Source: an uncultured Cyclobacteriaceae bacterium (GTDB lineage Bacteria > Bacteroidota > Bacteroidia > Cytophagales > Cyclobacteriaceae). From it: a stretch of DNA of 42,613 nt. Position 1 is the stretch's first letter; each line of letters starts with the position of its first letter. Below, one piece after another: positions 1 through 8,523 of this stretch. Both the position numbers and the translations under genes were made by a program. The stretch spans positions 1-42,613 of the forward strand of contig CANLOE010000060.1 in assembly GCA_947492745.1 (NCBI GenBank), in the 5' to 3' direction. Below the pieces are notes generated by a model. That model worked only from the letters and a program-made list of their open reading frames with translations. It ran no database searches and was not told the origin of the DNA.

Positions 1-165
1 AACCATAATGGAAATCACATCAAACCACCATTATATGAAATGTTTCAATGCGACATTAAAAATGTAAATCTGTATTAGACCATTGCTAAAGTCGATCGGG
101 AATTTTGAAGGTCATTTATTCATCGATAGATGTGGGACCGATAAGAGACTGTTCTGAAGTTGTAA

Positions 166-492
166 TACAAATTTGGGTTTCAACTATCGTATAAGATTCC
201 GCGGGTCATTTTAGTATCCATCAAGGCGAGCACCGCAGGGATAGCAGCGCTATCGCGAGGATTGTCAACGCAGAATGAAGCATAATGAACAGGAAGATAG
301 GCGATTTTAGACCCGGATCATGCATTGAAAAATCTACTGCGGATCTAAATAGCTGCAAACCGGTCGTTGCACTACGTTTATTGAATTCACCGTAGCGGTG
401 CTATGCCGAACGAATCCAAATGGCTCGTATTTTACTATTTATACGCTCATTACGATTTCTATCGAACAATTTGGGTTGAACTCAAATTTGTA
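166..492 (+). mobile_element. Family 1 fold-back MITE-like element, copy 1, interrupted
   Basis: The left end starts TACAAATTTGGG at 166 and the right end finishes TTTGTA at 492, flanked by TAA at 163-165 and 493-495. A family 2 element lies inside, at 312-475, with a degraded 5-bp duplication (TTAGA 307-311, TTGAA 476-480). Removing the insert and one duplication leaves 158 bp, exactly the length of the three uninterrupted copies at 4924, 5378 and 7876. The right 17 bases have diverged (about 12 of 17 match), so this is an old copy. No coding capacity is seen. Confidence 0.8.
312..475 (+). mobile_element. Family 2 fold-back MITE-like element, copy 1
   Basis: This 164-bp element closely matches the interrupted copy at 5248-5572 and is more distantly related to the copies at 4633 and 5848. 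Its apical hairpin is CGTAGC-GGT-GCTATG at 391-405. It sits inside a family 1 element near that element's right end. No coding capacity is seen. Confidence 0.75.
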
Positions 493-541
493 TAAAAGGG
501 ATGGCAAAATCGAAGATGGCCGATACGTCCTATATTAAAAA

Positions 542-571
542 AAAACTGCCCTATGATCATAGGGCAGTTTT
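542..571 (-). terminator. Intrinsic terminator of the TPR gene
   Basis: This is a perfect 30-bp palindrome with 15-bp arms meeting at TGATCA. Read on the minus strand it is followed by about ten T residues. It lies 72 bp beyond the stop codon of the minus-strand TPR gene and is a convincing rho-independent terminator. On the plus strand the T run is only four bases, so it is probably one-directional. Confidence 0.85.
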
Positions 572-642
572 CAGTATTGGTCCTTATAGGTCAGTGCCTA
601 CAAAGGGATTGTTTTCTTTTGTCCCAAGTCCGGAACAACCTT

Positions 643-1821
643 TTATTCCTGCTCTATAGCAGCCAGTTTTTCTCTGATTTCCTTGAGCTTACTGTCATTT
701 TTCGTGTTGGCATAGATAGTTTCCAGCACATTCAATACCTGCTTTTCTTTTGGCTGTAACTGATGAACTTTCTCAAAGTAGGGCAATGCTTTCTCAAACT
801 CTACTACAGCGTCTTTTCTACGGGTATCTGCCATTCGCTGGTAGGTTTTCATGTCCATATTGTTCACCTCTTTGATGATGGCCGCACCATCATTGTAATA
901 AAGTATACCTAGGTTATAGTTACAGATCAGGTTATCGGCATCTTTGGAGATACCCATTTTATAACTTTCTACTGCTTTGTCCTTTTGGTCTAGATTTTCC
1001 TGCATATTTCCCAGAAGTGCGTAGAGCTGAGCATTGTCCGGATCGGCTTTTATTTCCGTTTCCAGATTGGCCTTGGCTTCGTCCATTTTATCCATGCTCA
1101 TCAACAGGTCTATTTCGGACTTGGGAAAAGAGGTGTTCTCGGGGAAGTGTTTTTTTGCCTTTCTGATGACTGCCAGTGCTGCTTCTTTATCTTTTTCAAC
1201 ATTGTTTTTGATGTAGAATAGAGAGCTGTACAGGTCTTCATCATGATAATCGAGATCGTTGATCAGTTTTTCATAGTTCTTTGCAGCGGTCTTGAAATCC
1301 TCGTTTCGCTGGGCAGCCTGCCCGGCATACTTATAAGCGGTAGTATCCTGGGGCTTTATCATGGAACACTTCGTGAAATCACTGACCGCCTTATCCAGAT
1401 TGGCATCGTTATAGGCTTGGGCTCCACTGTTCCAGTAGTAATCGTACCATCCCTGTATCTGCATGGACATGGTCACGGGCAGCCCTGATGGAGGTTGTAC
1501 GAAATATCCACTGTTGCCTTTGGCCAGCTCATCTGCTTTGGCAAAAGAAGTCATGGCCTCTGCGACGGCATCGTTGGCCAGCGTCTGGTAAGCGGGGTTC
1601 GTGGTAGTATCTATCGAAGCATATATCAACCCTCTGTAGTACCAAGTCTTTCCATTGTCTTTTATTTTCTCAAAATTGGCAGCTCTATCGATGATGGACT
1701 TGGCCTCATCCAATTTATTCTCGGTCAGCGCTTTATAGGCTGCATTGATTTTCGGTTTCTTCTGACCGTAGCTTAAGGTAACTATGGAAAGAAGTGTAGC
1801 AATTAATAGTATCCTTTTCAT
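643..1821 (-). CDS. Exported tetratricopeptide-repeat protein
   Basis: The 392-aa product starts with a signal peptide ending SYGQ at about residue 19, so it is exported. The rest is helical repeat with TPR-like pairs: about residues 140-190 (YNDANLDKAVSDFTKC and following), 230-300 (MDEAKANLETEIKADPDNAQLYALLG) and 340-380. There is no enzymatic motif, so it is probably a periplasmic or envelope scaffold. It lies 146 bp downstream of gyrA on the same strand and ends before a strong terminator, so it is probably the last gene of the gyrA transcription unit or has its own promoter in that gap. I recall a similar TPR gene beside gyrA in several Bacteroidota, but the specific role is unknown. Confidence 0.85.
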   Translation of the reverse strand: MKRILLIATLLSIVTLSYGQKKPKINAAYKALTENKLDEAKSIIDRAANFEKIKDNGKTWYYRGLIYASIDTTTNPAYQTLANDAVAEAMTSFAKADELAKGNSGYFVQPPSGLPVTMSMQIQGWYDYYWNSGAQAYNDANLDKAVSDFTKCSMIKPQDTTAYKYAGQAAQRNEDFKTAAKNYEKLINDLDYHDEDLYSSLFYIKNNVEKDKEAALAVIRKAKKHFPENTSFPKSEIDLLMSMDKMDEAKANLETEIKADPDNAQLYALLGNMQENLDQKDKAVESYKMGISKDADNLICNYNLGILYYNDGAAIIKEVNNMDMKTYQRMADTRRKDAVVEFEKALPYFEKVHQLQPKEKQVLNVLETIYANTKNDSKLKEIREKLAAIEQE

Positions 1822-1967
1822 GTGATTGTTAAATTGATTTTTAAGGCCATCAAAAACCTATAAGAGCCTAGCTCCAAGTCTCTACATCCTCGTATTTGGA
1901 TTCAGGTATAGTGTATAGGTTTCTTCTGTTTATAATTAATAATATATATGGTTACTGTTTACAATGA

Positions 1968-4529
1968 TCAAACTTCTTCGGGACTGTCTCCATCAGCTGT
2001 TGCTTCTGGGGGCGTCATGGTATCCGTATCATCTCCTTCCACATTTCCTTCGACACTCAATTCGGCTATTTCTTCCTCTTCATCGATATGCTCTATCTTT
2101 TCAACGGAGGATATCTCATCGTCTTCATTCAGCTTGATAAGACGCACACCTTGCGTGGCCCTCCCCATGACCCTCAGGTTCTCGACCTTTATCCGTATCG
2201 TTATTCCCGATTTGTTGATGATCATCAGATCATCACTATCGACGACTTCTTTGATAGCGACAAGTTTGCCCGTTTTCTCGGTGACGTTAATGGTCTTGAC
2301 TCCTTTACCACCACGTTTCGTGATGCGGTAGTCATCGATATTGGAGCGCTTGCCGTATCCTTTTTCGGAAACCACTAACAAGTTGGCTTCTTCTCTGGCG
2401 ATACACACCATACCTACTACGATATCATCATCTCCCTCCAAGGTCACACCGCGTACACCGGAGGCAAGCCTTCCCATAGGACGTACATCGGATTCGTGAA
2501 AATGTATGACCTTACCCGATTTCTTGGCCAGTACGATATGATTATTGCCATTGGTCATTTTCACATCCAACAGTCGCTCCCCCTCACGGACCGTTATGGC
2601 ATTGATACCGTTCTGTCGTGGTCGGGAGTAAGACTCCAAAGACGTCTTCTTGATGGTACCGTTGTCGGTACACATGACCAGAAAGTTATTATTGATATAA
2701 TCGTCATCTTTCAGGCTCTCTACATTGATGACCGCCCTTACATTATCATCTTTCTCTATATTGATGAGGTTCTGAATGGCCCGTCCCTTGGAGACTTTGC
2801 TCCCTTCGGGCAGAGCGTATACCTTCTTCCAGAATACCTTGCCGAATTCGGTAAATATCAGTAGGTAATTATGCTGCTTGGCGACAAAAAGATGCTCTGT
2901 AAAATCGTCCTGCTTGGTGCTGACACCTTTTGAACCGACTCCTCCCCTGCCTTGCGTTTTGTATTCGATGAGCGGCGTCCGCTTGATATATCCTTCATGG
3001 GATATGGTGATGATCATCTCATCATTGGGGATCATATCCTCTACGGTCATGTCATCGGCATTGTGTACAATGTCCGTTCTACGTCCGTCTCCATACCTCT
3101 CTTTCATCAACTCCAACTCTTCCTTGATGATATCCATCCTTAGCTGCTCATTGCTCAGGATTTCGTTCAGGTGATCGATCAGTTTTTTTATCTCATCATA
3201 CTCATTCTGGATTTTCTCTCTTTCCATACCCGTCAAACGCTGTAGACGCATCTCTAAGATGGCTTTGGCCTGAATTTCGGAGAGTTCGAAGTTTTCCATC
3301 AGACCTGTGCGGGCGGTGTCGGGGTCTCTGGATTCGCGTATCAGTTTGATGACCTCATCCAAGTGGTCGAGTGCTATCAGATACCCTTCCAGTATATGTG
3401 CTCTTTTTTCGGCCTCTTCCAGCTCGTATTGCGTCCTTCGGACCACTACCTCATGGCGGTGCTCTACGAAATACGCAATCATGTCCTTTAGATTGAGGGT
3501 ATACGGTCTTCCTTTGACCAGTGCCACATTGTTCACACTGAAGGACGATTGGAGCTGCGTATACTTATAGAGATTGTTCAGTACAATATTAGGAATGGCA
3601 TCCTTCTTAAGGTCATACACAACCCTTAGCCCTTCCCTATCGGATTCGTCCCGGATATCGGAGATGCCTTCTATCTTCTTCTCATTGACCAGTCCTGCTG
3701 TCTTCTCTATCAGATTGGCCTTGTTGACCATATAGGGGATTTCGGAAACGATAATCTGCTCTTTTCCCGTTTTGGTAATGTCAAAATCGGCCTTGGCACG
3801 TACCACCACTCTTCCACGTCCTGTTTCGAAAGCGGATTTAACTCCCGTATAGCCATAGATCGTACCGCCCGTAGGAAAATCGGGGGCCGTGATATGTTGC
3901 ATCAGCTCAGCGATCTCGATGTCATTATTGTCGATGTAGGCATTGATACCGTTGACGACTTCCGTAAGGTTATGCGGGGCCATATTCGTAGCCATGCCCA
4001 CTGCTATACCCGAGGTACCGTTGAGCAGGAGATTGGGTATCTTGGAGGGCAGTACTATCGGTTCCTGTAGGGAATCATCGAAATTAGGCTGAAAATCAAC
4101 GGTCCTTTTATTGATATCCGTCAACATCTCCTCGGCTATCCGCTTGAGACGGGCCTCCGTATACCTCATGGCCGCAGGGGAGTCACCATCAATAGAACCA
4201 AAGTTACCTTGCCCATCGACCAAAGGATACCGCAAAGACCAGTCCTGGGCCATACGGACCATCGTATCGTATACCGAAGAGTCTCCATGGGGATGATACT
4301 TTCCCAGTACCTCTCCGACAATCCTTGCCGATTTTTTATAAGGTTTGTTGTAATTGACGCCTAGCTCCAGCATACCGTAAAGTACGCGGCGATGTACGGG
4401 TTTCAGACCGTCCCTGACATCGGGCAGTGCCCTGGATATGATGACCGACATCGAATAGTCGATATAGGCACCTTTCATCTCATCCTCTATATTGATAGGG
4501 ATGATATTCTCATTTGCTCCTTCTGCCAT
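1968..4529 (-). CDS. gyrA: DNA gyrase subunit A
   Basis: The 853-aa protein is the breakage-reunion subunit of DNA gyrase; with GyrB it introduces negative supercoils in an ATP-dependent way. The N-terminus ([20 protein letters not shown]) is typical. The catalytic tyrosine is Tyr123 in [10 protein letters not shown]. The quinolone-resistance region reads HGDSSVYD at residues 81-88; Ser84 and Asp88 correspond to E. coli Ser83 and Asp87, so the drug-sensitive residues are present. The GyrA box appears as TKRGGKG near residues 737-743, starting with TK where the canonical box starts with QR, and shows this is GyrA rather than ParC. The six-bladed beta-pinwheel domain is followed by an acidic tail of about 45 residues. 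Length is normal for Bacteroidota. No clear TAnnTTTG promoter was found in the repeat-rich DNA upstream. Confidence 0.98.
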   Translation of the reverse strand: MAEGANENIIPINIEDEMKGAYIDYSMSVIISRALPDVRDGLKPVHRRVLYGMLELGVNYNKPYKKSARIVGEVLGKYHPHGDSSVYDTMVRMAQDWSLRYPLVDGQGNFGSIDGDSPAAMRYTEARLKRIAEEMLTDINKRTVDFQPNFDDSLQEPIVLPSKIPNLLLNGTSGIAVGMATNMAPHNLTEVVNGINAYIDNNDIEIAELMQHITAPDFPTGGTIYGYTGVKSAFETGRGRVVVRAKADFDITKTGKEQIIVSEIPYMVNKANLIEKTAGLVNEKKIEGISDIRDESDREGLRVVYDLKKDAIPNIVLNNLYKYTQLQSSFSVNNVALVKGRPYTLNLKDMIAYFVEHRHEVVVRRTQYELEEAEKRAHILEGYLIALDHLDEVIKLIRESRDPDTARTGLMENFELSEIQAKAILEMRLQRLTGMEREKIQNEYDEIKKLIDHLNEILSNEQLRMDIIKEELELMKERYGDGRRTDIVHNADDMTVEDMIPNDEMIITISHEGYIKRTPLIEYKTQGRGGVGSKGVSTKQDDFTEHLFVAKQHNYLLIFTEFGKVFWKKVYALPEGSKVSKGRAIQNLINIEKDDNVRAVINVESLKDDDYINNNFLVMCTDNGTIKKTSLESYSRPRQNGINAITVREGERLLDVKMTNGNNHIVLAKKSGKVIHFHESDVRPMGRLASGVRGVTLEGDDDIVVGMVCIAREEANLLVVSEKGYGKRSNIDDYRITKRGGKGVKTINVTEKTGKLVAIKEVVDSDDLMIINKSGITIRIKVENLRVMGRATQGVRLIKLNEDDEISSVEKIEHIDEEEEIAELSVEGNVEGDDTDTMTPPEATADGDSPEEV

Positions 4530-4632
4530 TTATTTTGTATAAGAAAAAAAAATTTTATTCGGTCTGCAATTTACATAAAAAAATATCAAAACGATGCCAC
4601 ATAGGGCTAAAATTGGCTTCTTGTACCATTAT

Positions 4633-4797
4633 CCCAAAATGTCCATTAGAAAATCTATTCCGGACTTAACTGGCTTCAAATCAGTAAATGAATACGTTTT
4701 TTGAATTCACCGTAGCGGTGCTACGCTGAATCCAAGAAAACGCACTGATGTATTGCCATTTAAGTCCTCATGACGAAGTTCCAACGAACATTCTGGG
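4633..4797 (+). mobile_element. Family 2 fold-back MITE-like element, copy 2
   Basis: This 165-bp element starts CCCAAAATGTCC and ends GAACATTCTGGG. A perfect 5-bp direct duplication ATTAT flanks it at 4628-4632 and 4798-4802. The two halves are complementary along most of the length, giving one long imperfect hairpin whose apex is CGTAGC-GGT-GCTACG at 4711-4725. It is nearly identical to the copy at 5848-6012. No coding capacity is seen. Confidence 0.85.
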
Positions 4798-4923
4798 ATT
4801 ATACCGGTGATGGGCGGACAGAGAGGGCGAACCGAACCGAAAGACCTGTAGTCTATGGGAAACAATGATAATAGAAGAGTAACGGACTTATGGCATAAGA
4901 GCTAATACCAAGCCCATGAGTAA

Positions 4924-5081
4924 TACAAATTTGGGTTTCAAATGTCGTATAAGATTCCGCTGGTCATTTTGTTTCAATCAAGGCGAGAACCGCAGGGATA
5001 GCAGCGCTATCCTGAGGATTGTCAACACAGAGTGAAGCAAAATGAACAGGAAGATATGCGATTTTAAAAGCTAAGTTTGTA
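4924..5081 (+). mobile_element. Family 1 fold-back MITE-like element, copy 2
   Basis: This 158-bp element starts TACAAATTTGGG and ends AAGTTTGTA. Direct TAA copies flank it at 4921-4923 and 5082-5084. The two ends form an imperfect inverted repeat (13 of the first 16 positions) and complementarity continues inward to an apical GATAGC-AGC-GCTATC hairpin at 4997-5011. It is almost identical to the copy at 5378-5535. Confidence 0.85.
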
Positions 5082-5247
5082 TAATACAATCTTAGGTTTT
5101 GGATACGCAAAAAAATGAGACCCGTCCTTTTGACCTATTGCTGCTATCTATGCTGAAAACACAAACACCGAACATGGGAACTACGCTCGCTCATTGGCGG
5201 CAGGCCCGCCGTACTGTCGATGGTCTCTTTGCAAAAGGAAGTTTGAA

Positions 5248-5572
5248 CCTGAATCATGCATTGGAAAATCTACTGCGTATCTAAATAGCTGCAAACCGGT
5301 CGTTGCACTACGTTTTTTGAATTCACCATAGCGGTGCTATGCCGAACGAATCCAAAGGACCGATATTTTGCTATTTATACAAATTTGGGTTTCAAATGTC
5401 GTATAAGATTCCGCTGGTCATTTTGTTTCAATCAAGGCGAGAACCGCAGGGATAGCAGCGCTATCCTGAGGATTGTCAACACAGAGTGAAGCAAAATGAA
5501 CAGGAAGATATGCGATTTTAAAAGCTAAGTTTGTATTATACGCTCATCACGATTTCTATCGATCAATTTGGG
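5248..5572 (+). mobile_element. Family 2 fold-back MITE-like element, copy 3, interrupted by family 1
   Basis: The ends are CCTGAATCATGC and ATTTGGG, with a perfect TTGAA duplication at 5243-5247 and 5573-5577. The right half is split at 5378-5538 by a complete family 1 element plus its 3-bp duplication. Removing these 161 bp leaves 164 bp, the same as the uninterrupted copy at 312-475, whose sequence runs straight across the insertion point (ctatttatacgctcat). Confidence 0.85.
5378..5535 (+). mobile_element. Family 1 fold-back MITE-like element, copy 3
   Basis: This 158-bp element is flanked by TTA at 5375-5377 and 5536-5538. It is inserted in a family 2 element, so its boundaries can be read directly against the empty site in the copy at 312-475. 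It is nearly identical to the copy at 4924-5081, suggesting recent movement or gene conversion. Confidence 0.88.
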
Positions 5573-5704
5573 TTGAAGGTATCTACCGAAAGATAGCTAT
5601 GGAGTCATTAGAGAAATCAGCATTTGGACTGTAGGGGACAACCCACGGCATGTGAGCCCCCTACTATTTCAGTTTTGGAAGCTTTACAATAGGATTGCGT
5701 TATG

Positions 5705-5813
5705 AGAGCATAATTACAATAAAATCAGCGGTTTAGGTAAAGAGTCCTTTGTATCATTAGAGTGACGCATCTGCGTAGCATAAAACAGCTGATTTTCAAG
5801 CAATTTATGCTCG
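5705..5813. repeat. Imperfect inverted repeat of about 110 bp
   Basis: The left arm (from about 5705, GAGCATAA then AAAATCAGC and GTTT) is matched by a complementary right arm ending near 5813, with arms of about 29 bases. A small ACGCA-TC-TGCGT hairpin lies inside, at about 5764-5775. It resembles the fold-back elements around it in size and layout but not in sequence, and only one copy is seen, so its nature is uncertain. Confidence 0.45.
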
Positions 5814-5847
5814 TAATAGGAAGACTGTTGATTATTTTGGGGTTAAA

Positions 5848-6012
5848 CCCAAAATGTCCATTAGAAAATCTATTCCGGGCTTAACTGGCTTCAAATCAGT
5901 AAATGAATGCGTTTTTTGAATTCACCGTAGCGGTGCTACGCTGAACCCAAGAAAACGCACTGATGTATTGCCATTTAAGTCCTCATGACGAAGTTCCAAC
6001 GAACATTTTGGG
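5848..6012 (+). mobile_element. Family 2 fold-back MITE-like element, copy 4
   Basis: This 165-bp element has perfect 10-bp ends CCCAAAATGT/ACATTTTGGG. Flanks TTAAA (5843-5847) and CTAAA (6013-6017) look like a 5-bp duplication with one change. The apical hairpin CGTAGC-GGT-GCTACG is at 5926-5940. It differs from the copy at 4633-4797 at only a few positions. Confidence 0.82.
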
Positions 6013-6024
6013 CTAAATCAACGA

Positions 6025-6118
6025 AATATACGTGTTTCTTATATTGACCATAGCCGTGCTACGGTAAACTCAATAGGTTCAGGATTCATTGTATTTTTAA
6101 ACCCTAATGACGAATCGC
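6025..6118 (+). repeat. Probable degenerate family 2 element
   Basis: The stretch around CATAGC-CGT-GCTACG, continuing to TAATGACGAATC, follows the middle and right half of family 2 with many changes. It directly abuts copy 4. No clear ends or duplication are visible. Confidence 0.45.
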
Positions 6119-6129
6119 CGGTGCTTTGG

Positions 6130-7188
6130 TCAATACCGCTTCTTACCTTTTCTTCTTTCGCGCTTTTTCTGCATCGGAACGGGGTAGTTCTGACCGTAGT
6201 GCGGGTTCTGGTGTTTGTAAACAGGGTGTTGACGGTTTCGGTATTCCTGACCTCCATGAACATGGTTGATCTGGGTCCTACAGGTCTTTACCGGGCAGCG
6301 TCGAAGTGGGTGAAGACCGATAGTTATGCCCACATCTACCAGTAGAGCGGGCGTACTGTGTTTTATGGAAATACCATCGGCTGCAATCGTATAATTCTTG
6401 ATATCGAAGGAAGGGCGTACATAGGCCCGGAATATCTCTGAAAACTCGCGCTCCCAAGTGGCCCCGAAATTGAAGTAAACCCCCCGCTTCATGATGCCCT
6501 TATTGAATTTCTTGCCCGGATTCCACGAGCCGATTTTTGCATCGATGATCAGCAGGTAATCCCAATAGCGGTATACGGGTACGCCCACTGTGCCGTAAAA
6601 CCGCTTATGAAAGCCTCTTTTGAAATCAGGGGTAAACTTACGGATACCACCCGCAGGAAAAGATATAGGTGAGAAATCGGCAACACTATGATACTCGAAG
6701 GTATAGCCCAGGCCCAGACGGAAGTATTTATGCTCATAATTCAACATGGCCCCGAGAGGTACACTGGCACCCCTGGAAGTGAACCCCAATGTAGCCGAAT
6801 CCGAACTGTACACAATACCGTCGTTGACCGCGACACCTTCTTGTGTACTGATATCATTGAACCAATTATCATGTGCAGTGGCTATCGTACCTCCCGCGGT
6901 ATCACCCGTAAAGAGATAGAGGTTATCATTGGAATCCAGTAGGTTGAACCCATCCAGCTTATGTTTGTAAAAAGTGCTACCATACCCGGAGAAAAGGCTC
7001 AGTTTGAACTTACTCAAAAAGACCCGGAAAGTACTGGGACCCTTCGTATCCAGATAGAATTTTTCCACTGGATATTTATCCACTCCCTGACCATCCGTTT
7101 GGGCATATAGGGCCTTCATGCTCACTAGTGAGCAAATCAAACCTATCAAGCCTGCCTTATATGTAGCAAAAAAGAATTTATGCACCAT
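6130..7188 (-). CDS. Predicted outer-membrane beta-barrel protein, unknown function
   Basis: The 352-aa product has a signal peptide (ending ALYAQ at about residue 30) and then many alternating aromatic/polar strands, such as FRLGLGYTFEYHSV, KRFYGTVGVPVYRYWDYLLI and GVYFNFGATWEREF, as in small outer-membrane barrels. After the barrel-like part, which ends in a strand like LLVDVGITIGL, there is a C-terminal tail of about 60 residues. It begins with a CPVKTC motif, is rich in His, Asn and Tyr, and ends in a strongly basic stretch (MQKKRERRKGKKRY). A barrel would normally end in an aromatic residue of the last strand, so this tail probably projects from the barrel. The stop lies just beyond the repeat-filled gap. 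I do not recognise a named family. Confidence 0.75.
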   Translation of the reverse strand: MVHKFFFATYKAGLIGLICSLVSMKALYAQTDGQGVDKYPVEKFYLDTKGPSTFRVFLSKFKLSLFSGYGSTFYKHKLDGFNLLDSNDNLYLFTGDTAGGTIATAHDNWFNDISTQEGVAVNDGIVYSSDSATLGFTSRGASVPLGAMLNYEHKYFRLGLGYTFEYHSVADFSPISFPAGGIRKFTPDFKRGFHKRFYGTVGVPVYRYWDYLLIIDAKIGSWNPGKKFNKGIMKRGVYFNFGATWEREFSEIFRAYVRPSFDIKNYTIAADGISIKHSTPALLVDVGITIGLHPLRRCPVKTCRTQINHVHGGQEYRNRQHPVYKHQNPHYGQNYPVPMQKKRERRKGKKRY

Positions 7189-7249
7189 AGATATTGATTC
7201 AAACAGGCAATATTAAAAAATATTATATCTTTTCGGGAAAAATAATTAT

Positions 7250-7861
7250 TTACTTGACTTCAAAGGTATGACAAAAGGATTGAAAAACATGGAATTTATC
7301 CAAATCTAGTTTTATACCGATATCCAGTACTTTAGCATACTCCACAGCGGATATCCTTCTAACCTGCACTATTTCAACTTCGTCCTGGAGAAAAAACAAA
7401 GAAAGGAACCGCACAAAGATATAGGGCACATTCATTAAATCTCGGCTAAATCCAATTAATGAAGGGGGATTGTCCGTGTCGCCCGTTTCCATGATTTTAC
7501 CTTCGTCGAAGGTAGACTCCATTGCTTTTTTGATGAGACCATAGAAAGGCGACTCCCAATAGGAGAACCTTTTGATCAGGTATTTGAGGCCCTGAACAAC
7601 GGGGTCAAATTTCAGAAAGTACCCACCTTTGGACATCTTCCTGGCGATTTTGTTCAATGCCAGTTCCTCGAACAGGCTCACACTCCCGTTGGCCAGTGCT
7701 ATGCCCACAGCAGGTGTCATCATCACCAACGATAAAAAATCATGATCGCTGATCTCCATGAGTTGGGCTTCTTCCCGGACAAACCGTTCTTTGAGTTCCA
7801 CTACGGGCCGCTTGATTTTCTCTATTTCTATTAAAGTGGCGATTTCGTTTTCTGTAAACAT
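7250..7861 (-). CDS. Hypothetical protein, 203 aa
   Basis: I do not recognise the family. The protein has no signal peptide and is mostly predicted helical. A charged N-terminus (residues 1-40) is followed by a moderately hydrophobic stretch, FLSLVMMTPAVGIALANGS, around residues 43-61. A possible short loop (ETGDTDNPPS) is near residue 125. It is probably cytoplasmic or membrane-associated. It lies 61 bp upstream of the barrel-like gene on the same strand and may be co-transcribed with it. Its start codon is only 14 bp from the end of a family 1 element, so its native promoter region has been displaced or replaced. Confidence 0.7.
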   Translation of the reverse strand: MFTENEIATLIEIEKIKRPVVELKERFVREEAQLMEISDHDFLSLVMMTPAVGIALANGSVSLFEELALNKIARKMSKGGYFLKFDPVVQGLKYLIKRFSYWESPFYGLIKKAMESTFDEGKIMETGDTDNPPSLIGFSRDLMNVPYIFVRFLSLFFLQDEVEIVQVRRISAVEYAKVLDIGIKLDLDKFHVFQSFCHTFEVK

Positions 7862-7875
7862 AAGGAGTTGTTTAA

Positions 7876-8033
7876 TACAAACTTAGCTTTTAAAATCGCA
7901 TATCTTCCTGTTCATTTTGCTCCACTCTGCGTTGACAATCCTCGCGATAGCGCTGCTATCCCTGCGGTTATCGCCTTGATTGAAAAAAAATGACCCGCAG
8001 AATCTTATACGACATGGAAAACCCAAATTTGTA
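7876..8033 (-). mobile_element. Family 1 fold-back MITE-like element, copy 4, inverted
   Basis: This 158-bp element is in the opposite orientation to the other three. TAA duplications flank it at 7873-7875 and 8034-8036. Because the flanking bases differ from those of copies 2 and 3 beyond the TAA, this copy fixes the duplication at 3 bp rather than the 6 bp those copies would also allow. Its end is 14 bp from the start codon of the 203-aa gene. Confidence 0.85.
7878..7885 (-). promoter_or_regulatory. Possible -7 promoter element carried by the MITE
   Basis: On the minus strand the element end reads TAAGTTTG, a full match to the Bacteroidota -7 consensus TAnnTTTG, 16 bp from the start codon of the 203-aa gene. 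No TTG is present at the expected -33 spacing, and the implied leader would be very short, so this is tentative. Confidence 0.3.
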
Positions 8034-8105
8034 TAAGTAGGATTCTTTTATGGACAAAAGGATGTATTTCTTGACCCAGGTCATGTGTGGGAAAAAACCC
8101 GTACG

Positions 8106-8240
8106 GACCCGAACTGCTTTATATCAATGAATTGGACATGTTTTTTGAACTGACCGCAGCAGTGCTGCGCCCGCCCTGAGAAAACCCAAGGTCTATTGCA
8201 TTCTTAATGCTTGTAACGAAGCTCCAAATACAGCCTATTT
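8106..8240 (+). repeat. Diverged family 2-like fold-back element
   Basis: The order of short matches (ATGTTTTTTGAA, the apical hairpin, GAGAAAACCCAAG, GTAACGAAGCTCCAA) follows family 2. The apical stem is CGCAGC-AGT-GCTGCG at 8155-8169, with both sides changed so pairing is kept. No clear ends or duplication are visible, so the limits are approximate. Confidence 0.5.
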
Positions 8241-8487
8241 GCTGACTATATTACCACCGACGCCATGATGAGTTAGTGCATCATTCGGGTATAAACGCCG
8301 CTATACCACTCAAAAAAGACTTCGTTAGGGCAAAAAACCTTTAGTTTCCACTGTGAAATGAATAGCCTAGATCAGTTTATGGACAGTTCTCCATTGCCAA
8401 CATAATGGCCAAACATATTCATCTAAAACAGGAACAATTTCAAAATATAATCATTACCTGAATAAACCAAATCCATCCCTGCTCAAA

Positions 8488-8523
8488 ACCAAAAAAATAT
8501 CCTTTCTTCTATCATCGAAAGGA
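8488..8523 (-). terminator. Intrinsic terminator of the COG3014-type gene
   Basis: On the minus strand TCCTTTC, inside the last codons, pairs with GAAAGGA across a 10-base loop, followed by TATTTTTTTGG. The stem overlaps the stop codon. The stem is only 7 bp, so confidence is moderate. Confidence 0.5.

Larger units (their letters stand above)
1..541. other. Intergenic region with nested repeat elements
   Basis: No credible gene is seen. Bases 1-162 and 496-541 show nothing recognisable. Bases 163-495 are a family 1 fold-back element interrupted by a family 2 element, both described separately. The minus-strand terminator of the TPR gene begins at the right edge. Confidence 0.7.
4530..6129. 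other. 1.6-kb repeat-rich intergenic region
   Basis: There is no credible gene. It holds family 2 elements at 4633-4797, 5248-5572 (interrupted) and 5848-6012, family 1 elements at 4924-5081 and 5378-5535, a separate inverted repeat at 5705-5813, and a probable degenerate family 2 copy at about 6025-6118. The stretches 4803-4920 and 5085-5242 show nothing recognisable. Confidence 0.75.
7862..8511. other. Intergenic region with repeat elements
   Basis: It contains the inverted family 1 element at 7876-8033 and a diverged family 2-like element at about 8106-8240. From 8241 to 8487 nothing recognisable is seen. The terminator of the COG3014-type gene lies at the right edge. Confidence 0.65.

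Noticed and set aside
5099-5284. 61-aa open frame between repeats
   Set aside because: It runs from a family 1 edge into a family 2 element, has no family features and is in repeat-derived DNA.
4633-6012. CRISPR-like array
   Set aside because: The repeats are about 160 bp, irregularly spaced and fold-back with target duplications; no short regular repeat-spacer pattern exists.
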